64,000 bases of DNA from assembly GCA_947498785.1 (NCBI GenBank), contig CANMLS010000029.1, forward strand, positions 1 through 64,000, written 5' to 3'. The notes under the pieces are model-generated. The model saw nothing but the letters and a program-made list of their open reading frames with translations, had not been told where the DNA came from and ran no database searches. This document shows, piece after piece, positions 43,810-51,522 of this stretch. Each line of letters opens with the position of its first letter. Position 1 is the first letter of the stretch. Source of the DNA: an uncultured Aquimarina sp. Lineage in GTDB: Bacteria; Bacteroidota; Bacteroidia; Flavobacteriales; Flavobacteriaceae. A program made the position numbers and the translations under genes.

Positions 43810-44604
43810 TTAATCAAATCGTTCTAGGCTATAATTTTTAGGATCTGGACAAATATCACAATCTGTTGCTAATCTTGCCCCTCTAGGCAAAGAAGCTCTA
43901 GCCATCGCCATTGTGTTTTTATACTTATTTTTAATAGCTTCAATATAATTCTCCATGGTTGTAATCCCTTTTGTATCCGGTTTTTTTATTTTTTTTTGTA
44001 ACAACTCCTTATCTGGATTCAAGTTTACTGCATTTGCAACAAATCCATATTTGCCAGTTTCTTCTGTAACTTCTAGAATTAAACCTGGTAATCCTCTTAA
44101 TTTCCATGGACCATGAGATACTGGTATCTCTGTAGTAAACCAAACCGTATACTCTCTACCTCTATACTTTGCTATGGCTTTCTGACAATTATAGTTTGCT
44201 ATTTTTTTATGCTTTTGTTGTAATTTCCAAGATATAGGTTCTAAAATATCTTCTACAAGATACATAGCTCTTACTATTTTTTGTCTAGAAATTAATTCCT
44301 GATTTTTTGTATTGGTATAATAAAAAGGCTGAGGGAGATTGCTTTTCATAATATTTTTGGTTACTACATTATCATTCAATCCAACACTCACTTTCTTTGA
44401 TTTATCACTTACTTCTCTAACTGTACCTACTTTTGTATAATATGTAGTATTTTGATCAAAGTACATTTTAAAAGGATTGGCAAAAGTTGAACCATCAGGA
44501 TTATTTATAACAAAATGATAATCAACAATACCATTTACTTGGTTTTGCCCATTAACATGAATACTTATCCCAAGTATAAAAACTATGTACAGAAAATTTT
44601 TCAT
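43810..44604 (-). CDS. GLPGLI family protein, copy 7
   Basis: A 264-residue secreted protein. The N-terminal third (GISIHVNGQNQVNGIVDYHF) matches copy 8, but from about residue 86 to the end it is identical to copy 6 apart from one Ile/Val change (CDICP against CDVCP). Class A tail (PDPKNYSLERFD). The mosaic shows recent gene conversion or unequal crossing-over within the array. It is 12 bp upstream of copy 8. Confidence 0.92.
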   Translation of the reverse strand: MKNFLYIVFILGISIHVNGQNQVNGIVDYHFVINNPDGSTFANPFKMYFDQNTTYYTKVGTVREVSDKSKKVSVGLNDNVVTKNIMKSNLPQPFYYTNTKNQELISRQKIVRAMYLVEDILEPISWKLQQKHKKIANYNCQKAIAKYRGREYTVWFTTEIPVSHGPWKLRGLPGLILEVTEETGKYGFVANAVNLNPDKELLQKKIKKPDTKGITTMENYIEAIKNKYKNTMAMARASLPRGARLATDCDICPDPKNYSLERFD

Positions 44605-44616
44605 TTTAGTTTGTAG

Positions 44617-45405
44617 TTAATCAAATCGTTCTAGGCTATAATTTTTAGGATCTGGACAAACATCACAATCTGTTGCTAATCTTGCCCCTCTAGGCAAAGA
44701 AGCTCTAGCCATCGCCATTGTGTTTTTATACTTATTTTTAATAGCTTCAATATAATTCTCCATGGTTGTAATCCCTTTTGTATCCGGTTTTTTTATTTTT
44801 TTTTGTAACAACTCCTTATCTGGATTCAAGTTTACTGCATTTGCAACAAATCCATATTTGCCAGTTTCTTCTGTAACTTCTAGAATTAAACCTGGTAATC
44901 CTCTTAATTTCCATGGACCATGAGATACTGGTATCTCTGTAGTAAACCAAACCGTATACTCTCTACCTCTATACTTTGCTATGGCTTTCTGACAATTATA
45001 GTTTGCTATTTTTTTATGCTTTTGTTGTAATTTCCAAGATATAGGTTCTAAAATATCTTCTACAAGATACATAGCTCTTACTATTTTTTGTCTAGAAATT
45101 AATTCCTGATTTTTTGTATTGGTATAATAAAAAGGCTGAGGGAGATTGCTTTTTATCATAGTATGGGTTACTTGATTTCCATTGATATTATCAACTTCTT
45201 TTTCATTATCCACTCGCTTGGCATCACCTGTTCTAATAAAAAAAGAAACTTCGTTATCAAAATATAAAGTATAGGGATTGGCAAAAGCTATACCATCAGG
45301 CTGTGTGATTGTCATAAAATAATCAACTTTACCTGTTACCTTTTTTTGTGCATGTAGGAAAGATATTGAGATTAAAAATGTTAGCAGATATAAAAGCTTT
45401 TCCAT
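44617..45405 (-). CDS. GLPGLI family protein, copy 6
   Basis: A 262-residue secreted protein (signal ending FLHAQ). The N-terminal 85 residues are unlike copy 7 (KKVTGKVDYFMTITQPDG), but the remaining 177 residues are shared with it. Class A tail with CDVCP. The three conserved cysteines (one in the CQKA motif, two in CxxC) are kept. Confidence 0.92.
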   Translation of the reverse strand: MEKLLYLLTFLISISFLHAQKKVTGKVDYFMTITQPDGIAFANPYTLYFDNEVSFFIRTGDAKRVDNEKEVDNINGNQVTHTMIKSNLPQPFYYTNTKNQELISRQKIVRAMYLVEDILEPISWKLQQKHKKIANYNCQKAIAKYRGREYTVWFTTEIPVSHGPWKLRGLPGLILEVTEETGKYGFVANAVNLNPDKELLQKKIKKPDTKGITTMENYIEAIKNKYKNTMAMARASLPRGARLATDCDVCPDPKNYSLERFD

Positions 45406-45415
45406 TTGATATTAT

Positions 45416-46210
45416 TTATTTAAAAATCTCTAAACTAAGATCTTCTGCTTTAGGGCATTCATCGCAATCACGTTTAAACTTCATATCCCTATCAGACGAT
45501 GCTGCCATTAGCATCGCTTCAAAATCTTTTTGCTTGTTTTTAATAGCTATACTATAGTTTTTCATATTAGAAAATTTTTCAACTTCAGGTTCTTTAAGCC
45601 TTTCACTAATCACATTTTCATGTGGATTAAGATCTACTTTGGTGGCCCTAAAACCATATTTGTTTTTCTCATCAGCAGCTTCCATTATTAAACCAGGTAA
45701 CCCTCTTAATTTCCAGGGACCATGAGATACGGGAATTTCTGTAGTAAACCAAACTGTATAGGTTCTCCCTCTATAAAACCCAACAGCTTTTTGACAATCA
45801 TATTGACCTATTTTCTTATGATCATTGGATAACTCCCATTTAATATTGGCAACACTATCCTTTACCACAAAAAGTTTTTGATTTACTCCTTCTCTAAAAA
45901 TTAATGTATTCTCACTCGGATTAGTATATACATAATTCTTTGGCAAAGTACTTTTTATAATCTTTTCTTCAATCATTTTACCGCTTATCAACACCATGTT
46001 TTCATCCTTTTCAGTTATACGTTTTGATTCTCCATTTTTAAGGTACAAAGATTTATTATTATTAAAATAAAGTTTATATGGATTGGCAAAAGAAACACCA
46101 TTTGGGTTATTGATTATAAAATCATATTGAACAATACCATTTACTTGGTTTTGCGCATTAACATGAATACTTATTCCTACTACAAATACTATATACAGAA
46201 GTCTTTTCAT
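45416..46210 (-). CDS. GLPGLI family protein, copy 5
   Basis: A 264-residue secreted protein. The first 27 residues (MKRLLYIVFVVGISIHVNAQ and on) are identical to copy 4. The middle has YDCQKAVGFYRGRTYTVWF and the GLPGLI core, and the class B tail (DCDECPKAEDLSLEIFK) is identical to that of copy 8. It lies 10 bp upstream of copy 6. Confidence 0.92.
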   Translation of the reverse strand: MKRLLYIVFVVGISIHVNAQNQVNGIVQYDFIINNPNGVSFANPYKLYFNNNKSLYLKNGESKRITEKDENMVLISGKMIEEKIIKSTLPKNYVYTNPSENTLIFREGVNQKLFVVKDSVANIKWELSNDHKKIGQYDCQKAVGFYRGRTYTVWFTTEIPVSHGPWKLRGLPGLIMEAADEKNKYGFRATKVDLNPHENVISERLKEPEVEKFSNMKNYSIAIKNKQKDFEAMLMAASSDRDMKFKRDCDECPKAEDLSLEIFK

Positions 46211-46222
46211 TTTAGTTTATAA

Positions 46223-47014
46223 TTAATCAAACCGTTCTAGGCTATGATTTTTTGGATCGGGACAGACATCACAATCTGTCATAAACTTTGCTCCTCTTGG
46301 TAATGATGATTTAATCTTAACTCTAGTTTCTTCAAATTTGTTCTTAAGTGCTTTTTTATAGACTGTCATATTAGTGATTTTATCTACCAATGGTTTATTA
46401 AGCTTTTCTTGAACCATTTTATCATCAGGCTGTATATCTATTTTAATAGCTCTAAATTCAAACTTACCTGTTTCTTCAGTAGCTTCCAGAATCAAACCAG
46501 GTAATCCTCTTAATTTCCAAGGACCATGTGATACTGGAATCTTTGTAGCAAACCAAACGGTATATTTTCTGCCTCTGTACTTTGCTGTTGCTTTTTGACA
46601 GGTATAATTTCCTATTTCTTTATGTTCTGCATGTAGTTCCCAAGAAATAAAATCAACACTATCCTTTACCTCATAAAGTTTATCAACTATGGTTTCTCTG
46701 AAAATTAGCTCATTTGTGCTATTATTAGTATAATAATCCACGGGGCTGTTACTTTTCATAACTTTATCTTCTGAAATAGTTGTAGTACCTTCTCTTCTCT
46801 CTTCTCTAAATTTATTAGCAACCCTTTGAGGATTACCAATTTTTTCATAAAAAGAAATAGTATTGTTAAAATATAACTTGTAAGGGCTTGCAAAAGAAAC
46901 ACCATTTTCATTGTGGATAATATTTTGATAATCCACAATACCATTTACTTGGTTTTGCGCATTAACATGAATACTTATTCCTACTACAAATACTATATAC
47001 AGAAGTCTTTTCAT
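46223..47014 (-). CDS. GLPGLI family protein, copy 4
   Basis: A 263-residue secreted protein with the same signal as copy 5. It has YTCQKATAKYRGRKYTVWFA, the GLPGLI core and a class A tail (CDVCPDPKNHSLERFD). It shows a small difference, ATKIPVSHGP where most copies read TTEIPVSHGP. It is 12 bp upstream of copy 5. Confidence 0.92.
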   Translation of the reverse strand: MKRLLYIVFVVGISIHVNAQNQVNGIVDYQNIIHNENGVSFASPYKLYFNNTISFYEKIGNPQRVANKFREERREGTTTISEDKVMKSNSPVDYYTNNSTNELIFRETIVDKLYEVKDSVDFISWELHAEHKEIGNYTCQKATAKYRGRKYTVWFATKIPVSHGPWKLRGLPGLILEATEETGKFEFRAIKIDIQPDDKMVQEKLNKPLVDKITNMTVYKKALKNKFEETRVKIKSSLPRGAKFMTDCDVCPDPKNHSLERFD

Positions 47015-47026
47015 TTTAGTTTATAA

Positions 47027-48001
47027 TTAATCAAATCTCTCTATTAAGTAATTATCGGGATCGGGGCAATGATCACAATCAGGACCTTTAAACAATAATT
47101 TAGCCCCCTTTGGTATGCGGGTTCGAGCAATTGCCATTTGATCCTCAAAAGCATTCTTCACTGCATTTTTGTATACTTCAAAATCTTTTATATTTTTTGT
47201 CTTCGGCTTTTTTAATTTTTCTTTGATTACATTTTGATCTGGATTTAAATCGATTTTTGAAACCCTAAATCCATATTTACCTGTGCTTTCTGAAACCTCC
47301 ATAATTAACCCAGGAAGACCTCTGAGTTTCCAGGGACCAATATCAACAGGAATATCTGTGGTAAACCAAACGACAAAATCCCTTCCTCTAAAGGTAGTCA
47401 TAGCTTTTTGACAACTAAAGTTATCTATTTGCTTTTTTTCATCAACTAAAGTCCAATTAATGGATTCTAATGTGTTTTTGATTTCATAAGTTCTTTCTGC
47501 CACTTTTTCTTTGAATATGATTTCATTATCTTGTTTATTTATATAATAAAATTCATAGAATTTACTTGGTATTACTTTTGATGACCTAATGTTTCCAAAT
47601 TTATCTAATTCTCCGTCTTTGACTACTTCGGTTATTTTTTTTCCACTACCAGATTTTATATAAAATGATTCGTTGTTATTAAAATAAAGAATATGCGGCG
47701 TAGCCCAAAGTTCTCCCGAAGTATTTCTCAATAATTTATTATAATGTATAACTCCTGATTGGGCTAGTGCAACGTTTTCCAAGATAAAAATGTAGTAGTA
47801 TACTATATTTCTAATTTTAAAAGTAAAAACCATTTCTGTAAATTTTAAAGTTTGATATAGTTTATGAGAGGTTTCAGAAAAAATATCATTCTTATTACGA
47901 ACCATAAAATCATATTGTATAATGCCCGCAAACTGATCTTGAGCAGGTGCAACAAAAATCTGTATTAAAATCAATAAAAAGCAAATTAATAATTTATTCA
48001 C
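47027..48001 (-). CDS. GLPGLI family protein, copy 3, with fused remnant of another copy
   Basis: The open frame is 324 residues, about 60 longer than its neighbours. Residues 57-324 (from ATG 47833) make a complete copy: a second signal peptide (MVFTFKIRNIVYYYIFI, ending ALAQ), FSCQKAMTTFRGRDFVVWF, the GLPGLI core and CDHCP with an ERFD tail. The first 56 residues are a separate GLPGLI N-terminus (signal MNKLLICFLLILIQ, ending APAQ, then FAGIIQYDFMV) that breaks off. This is best read as an in-frame deletion fusion. Either start may be used; 47833 gives the normal length of 268. Confidence 0.88.
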   Translation of the reverse strand: MNKLLICFLLILIQIFVAPAQDQFAGIIQYDFMVRNKNDIFSETSHKLYQTLKFTEMVFTFKIRNIVYYYIFILENVALAQSGVIHYNKLLRNTSGELWATPHILYFNNNESFYIKSGSGKKITEVVKDGELDKFGNIRSSKVIPSKFYEFYYINKQDNEIIFKEKVAERTYEIKNTLESINWTLVDEKKQIDNFSCQKAMTTFRGRDFVVWFTTDIPVDIGPWKLRGLPGLIMEVSESTGKYGFRVSKIDLNPDQNVIKEKLKKPKTKNIKDFEVYKNAVKNAFEDQMAIARTRIPKGAKLLFKGPDCDHCPDPDNYLIERFD

Positions 48002-48010
48002 AACATGATT

Positions 48011-48817
48011 TTATTTAAAAATCTCCAGACTAAGATCTTCTGCTTTCGGACATTCTTCGCAATTTTCTTTAAATTTAATGTCTCTTCTAGAAGATGAAGC
48101 TCTATACATAGCGTCAAAATCTTTTTGTCTGTTTTTAATTGCCATTCTATATCTATCCATATTTGAGAGTTTTCCTACCTCTGGCTTTTTTAATCTTTCT
48201 AAAACTTCTTTTTTATCAGGACTTAAGTTTACTCGGGCAACTCTAAAACTAAATTTGACTCTATCTTCTTCTGCTTCCAAGATTAACCCCGGCAATCCCC
48301 TTAATTTCCATGGACCATGAGATACTGGTATCTCTGTAGTAAACCAAACCGTATAGGTTCGTCCTCTAAAAAATCCAACAGCTTTCTGGCAGGTATATTT
48401 TCCTATTTTCTTATTTTCGGCAGATAGTTTCCATTTAATAGTAGCAGCACTATCTTCTGCCACAGTATACAGTTTTTTTACTATTTCTTCTTGAAAAATA
48501 AATTCCTTGTTTTCAAGATCTGTATATACATAATCCTTTGGTAGATCGCTTTGTATATCCATTCTCTCAAGCACTTTATCAGTTATCTCCATCTCATTTA
48601 GATCATCTATATTATCAATGCGTTCAGCCCAACCATTTCTAACATGAAAAGAAATTTTATTATTAAAGTAAAGTTTATATGGCCTTGCAAAAGTAGTCCC
48701 ATCAGGGTTATTTATGATAAAATGATAATTGACAATACCCGTAAACTGATCTTGTGCTTTTGTGGTTATTGTATTACCAATTGTAAATACAAACACTAAA
48801 TATAAAATCTTCTTCAT
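48011..48817 (-). CDS. GLPGLI family protein, copy 2
   Basis: A 268-residue secreted protein (signal 1-22 ending TTKAQ). Cys143 in YTCQKAVGFFRGR, GLPGLI at 174-179 and Cys253/Cys256 (CEECP) with class B tail AEDLSLEIFK. It resembles copy 8 along much of its length (INNPDGTTFARPYKLYFNN). It is 12 bp downstream of copy 1. Confidence 0.92.
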   Translation of the reverse strand: MKKILYLVFVFTIGNTITTKAQDQFTGIVNYHFIINNPDGTTFARPYKLYFNNKISFHVRNGWAERIDNIDDLNEMEITDKVLERMDIQSDLPKDYVYTDLENKEFIFQEEIVKKLYTVAEDSAATIKWKLSAENKKIGKYTCQKAVGFFRGRTYTVWFTTEIPVSHGPWKLRGLPGLILEAEEDRVKFSFRVARVNLSPDKKEVLERLKKPEVGKLSNMDRYRMAIKNRQKDFDAMYRASSSRRDIKFKENCEECPKAEDLSLEIFK

Positions 48818-48829
48818 TTTAGTTCATAA

Positions 48830-49621
48830 CTATTCAAATCTTTCTAAACTTCTATTATTTGGGTCTGGGCATTCATCACAACCTTCTAATAATTTAGCTC
48901 CCCTTGGTAGAGATGCCAATAACATTGCTCTTTCCTCTTTGGCTTTATTTTTTATAACTTCTTTGTACTTATCTAAATCAACTATACCCTTAGTGTCTGG
49001 TTGTTGTAACTTATCCTTCACTTTTTCAGTTTTAGGATTTAGATTGATTTTAATTGCTCTGAATTCATATTTCCCAGTTTCTTCGGTAACTTCTAGAATT
49101 AAACCTGGTAATCCTCTTAATTTCCATGGACCATGGGATACAGTAATTTCTGTAGTAAACCAAACTGTATACTCTCTACCTCTATACTTTGCTATGGCTT
49201 TCTGACAATCATAGTTCGCTATTTTTTTATGCTCTTGTTGTAATTTCCAAGGTATCGTCTCTAAAGTATCTTGAACTATATAGGATTTTTGTACTATTGT
49301 TTCTCTAAATATTAAATTATTAGACTTTATATTGGTATAATAGTAAGAAAATGGTAAACTAGTCTTCATAATTCTTTCTGTTACTTCTTCCTCATTTGGT
49401 TCATAAGATTCTTCTCTATTTTTATTTATTTTTTTAGCATCTCCGATTCTTTCATACATAGAAGTTTCATTATCAAAATAAAGCCTATAATGAGTTCCAA
49501 AAGAAGTACCTGTCGTATTATTAATAATTCTATTGTAATCTACTATAGCTGTTAATGCTTCTTGAGCATACAATCTATATGTAGCAATTACAACTAAAAA
49601 AAAGAATATATACTTGTTCAT
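48830..49621 (-). CDS. GLPGLI family protein, copy 1 (first)
   Basis: A 263-residue secreted protein (signal 1-20 ending RLYAQ). Cys139 in YDCQKAIAKYRGREYTVWF, GLPGLI at 170-175, and Cys248/Cys251 in CDECPDPNN, tail SLERFE (class A). It follows the small Cys peptide gene by 54 bp, the largest gap in the operon. Its core is like copies 6 and 7 (KLQQEHKKIANY). Confidence 0.92.
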   Translation of the reverse strand: MNKYIFFFLVVIATYRLYAQEALTAIVDYNRIINNTTGTSFGTHYRLYFDNETSMYERIGDAKKINKNREESYEPNEEEVTERIMKTSLPFSYYYTNIKSNNLIFRETIVQKSYIVQDTLETIPWKLQQEHKKIANYDCQKAIAKYRGREYTVWFTTEITVSHGPWKLRGLPGLILEVTEETGKYEFRAIKINLNPKTEKVKDKLQQPDTKGIVDLDKYKEVIKNKAKEERAMLLASLPRGAKLLEGCDECPDPNNRSLERFE

Positions 49622-49675
49622 TTTTATACTAATTTTTTTAAATTTAAACCGTTTCTGTGTACTCTTATTATTTTA

Positions 49676-49873
49676 TTAACATTCTTCTACAAGAATCCCA
49701 ATTACATCACCATGCTCATTATAAGTACGTACGATTCTAGTACAATATGTATCATCTTCTGATACAATTTTTATAACATTGTCCTCTTCAACATTCATTT
49801 TATTATTACTACCTACTGCATATGTTGCATATGCACTTAAAAATATTCCTAAAGTTAAAACGATTTTTTTCAT
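49676..49873 (-). CDS. Small secreted two-cysteine peptide heading the GLPGLI operon
   Basis: A 65-residue protein with a signal peptide (1-19, ending YATYA). The mature part is acidic and ends in cysteine: Cys44 in DDTYCTRIVRTYN and Cys65 as the last residue (GILVEEC). The two could form a disulfide, or the C-terminal Cys could be attached to something. It is the first gene of the operon and is likely made in the largest amount. I do not recognise a family. A role as ligand, cargo or structural partner of the GLPGLI/TonB set is inference from position only. Confidence 0.75.
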   Translation of the reverse strand: MKKIVLTLGIFLSAYATYAVGSNNKMNVEEDNVIKIVSEDDTYCTRIVRTYNEHGDVIGILVEEC

Positions 49874-50215
49874 ATTAAATCAAATTTTAAAAATTAATGA
49901 TTTGTATTTTATTATATACTTACAGAAACGGTTTTCTTTTTTATTCAATCCAAAATCAATAGCATTTTTATATAGTACTTCTATCTTATTACAATAAGAA
50001 ATAAGTGCATACCATCAATTTGATATTGATTAATAAAATTTATGTTGAAAATCCGATTACTGGGTAGGATAGTTGTATCGAATAGCAATACAATACTACA
50101 ACATATTTTGAATAGGTTAAATATGGTAATCGCGTAATATTTTTGTGGTCGCTATGTGATTTACACAAAATCAAGCCAATAGGAGTATATTTTACATCTA
50201 TTTTTTTTTGAAATA
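49874..50215 (-). promoter_or_regulatory. Upstream region of the GLPGLI operon
   Basis: About 340 bp between the first operon gene and the terminator of the preceding gene. It must hold the operon promoter, but no perfect TAnnTTTG element is visible on the minus strand. No LytTR-like box pair is seen here. A 76-codon open stretch inside it has no signal, ribosome site or family features. Confidence 0.4.
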
Positions 50216-50249
50216 AACAAGGAATACTACCCATATAGTATTCCTTGTT
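50216..50249. terminator. Strong terminator after the coiled-coil gene
   Basis: Arms AACAAGGAATACTA and TAGTATTCCTTGTT around CCCAT/A, with TTTTT following on the plus strand and TTTATTTC following on the minus strand. It isolates the GLPGLI operon from the 50271-50954 gene. Confidence 0.8.
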
Positions 50250-50270
50250 TTTGATCATCATCAAAATCAC

Positions 50271-50954
50271 CTACTCTTCTTCATCAGTTCCATTATTAGA
50301 AGTGTTTCTAGATGGTGGTCGATATAATTCTCTTTTGGCTGGTTGATCTTCGAATACATTATCTGCTGCAGCATTGATCTTACGCAATATTGCATACAAA
50401 TCGTTTAATCGTTCTACACGATCTGCTGTATCTACAGTACGTGTACCTTTTTTTTGTTCTTGTTCTTTATTAGCACCCCGTAAGGTTTCTGCTAATTCTT
50501 GTGATTGATCCAGAAACCCTGATGATGCTCCTGCTTTTTCAAGCTCTATGCGATACCGTTTAATAGTATCTTTAAGCCCTTCCATATACTGGATCATCTT
50601 GGTTTGATTATCTTTTATTTTAGTAAACCCGCTAATACCAAATTGTTTTTGTATGGCTTTCTTGCCAGGAAACGCATCTAACACCCAATATTTTAATCGT
50701 TTAAAATACTTCTGACAAGTTTGCATAGCTTCTTCTACAACCTCTGTTTTTTGTCTTAATTGTGCCAGGTTAATGTTGTCTCCTCCTTCTGCAAAACCAT
50801 CGGTTACTTGCTTTTCTAAATTAGTCAAAAAATCCTGATTTAATTTTTTATCAAATGCAGAGAATGCCTTAATATCCGTTTTTAAATGTTCTGAGGTAGT
50901 ATCTCCCCATTCTAATAGCGAACTGTCACTATATGGATAGTTTCTTCTTGACAT
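50271..50954 (-). CDS. Hypothetical coiled-coil protein
   Basis: A 227-residue soluble protein with no signal peptide or membrane helix. It is strongly helical and charged (QLRQKTEVVEEAMQTCQKYF, RYRIELEKAG), with an acidic, Asn/Ser-rich tail. A segment KYWVLDAFPGKKAIQKQFG is the most distinctive part. No family is recognised. It stands alone on the minus strand with a strong terminator after it and a minisatellite upstream. Confidence 0.7.
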   Translation of the reverse strand: MSRRNYPYSDSSLLEWGDTTSEHLKTDIKAFSAFDKKLNQDFLTNLEKQVTDGFAEGGDNINLAQLRQKTEVVEEAMQTCQKYFKRLKYWVLDAFPGKKAIQKQFGISGFTKIKDNQTKMIQYMEGLKDTIKRYRIELEKAGASSGFLDQSQELAETLRGANKEQEQKKGTRTVDTADRVERLNDLYAILRKINAAADNVFEDQPAKRELYRPPSRNTSNNGTDEEE

Positions 50955-51041
50955 ATTATATATTTAAGTGGTTAAAATTACCCACGAATATACAATAAAG
51001 TTTATGCTGACACCATTCTATTTATTGTCTATTTTAACCAA

Positions 51042-51312
51042 TATAGCATAAGTCTTATTATGCTTGTTGTCAATCTTTCTTTGTATGTAGTAGCTCACAC
51101 TCTACTTGTTGTTAGTTTTACTTGATATGTTGTAGAGCATACTCTATTTGTTGCTAGCTTTACTTGATATGTTGTAGCTCTTACTCTACTTGTTGTTAGT
51201 CTTACTTGATATGTTGTAGCTCTTACTCTATTTGCTGTTGACTTTACTTAACATGCTGTAGCTTTTACTCTACCTGTTGTTGGTCTTACTTAGTATGTTG
51301 TAGAGCATACTC
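51042..51312. repeat. Degenerate 42-bp tandem repeat (about six units)
   Basis: Units begin at 51086, 51128, 51170, 51212 and 51254, each 42 bp, with partial units before (from 51042) and after (to 51312). The core shared phrase is TACTTGATATGTTGTAG and TACTCTA. On the minus strand some units stay open as 14-codon repeats (YQVRLTTSRVRATT), but others carry stops, so the array is not coding now. There are no unique spacers. Confidence 0.85.
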
Positions 51313-51385
51313 ACTATATGGCTAAGAAATCTTACTTTATTACTGAGGTTTTACAGAACAGTAATCAATTAACACTAATAACTTC

Positions 51386-51514
51386 TTACTGAATACTCTC
51401 TACTTAATTACTCTCTACTTAATACTTTGTACTTATTACTCTCTACTTAATACTTTGTACTTATTACTCTCTACTTATTACTCTGTACTTAATACTTTAC
51501 ACTCTGTACTCTAA
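51386..51514. repeat. Short degenerate repeats of about 14 bp
   Basis: Alternating TACTCTCTACTTAA and TACTTTGTACTTA units of 13-15 bp, about nine copies. It directly precedes the RDD gene stop. The 14-bp period is one third of the 42-bp period next door, and both share TACTCT and TACTT words, suggesting a common origin. Confidence 0.75.
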
Positions 51515-51522
51515 CACACAAA

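Noticed and set aside
50040-50270. Minus-strand 76-codon ORF upstream of the GLPGLI operon
   Set aside because: It runs through a strong terminator hairpin and shows no signal peptide or family features.
51086-51295. 42-bp repeats as a coding 14-residue repeat protein
   Set aside because: Several units contain stop codons in the frame that is open in the others.
51042-51514. Possible CRISPR array
   Set aside because: The units are directly adjacent degenerate repeats without unique spacers, and no cas gene is present.
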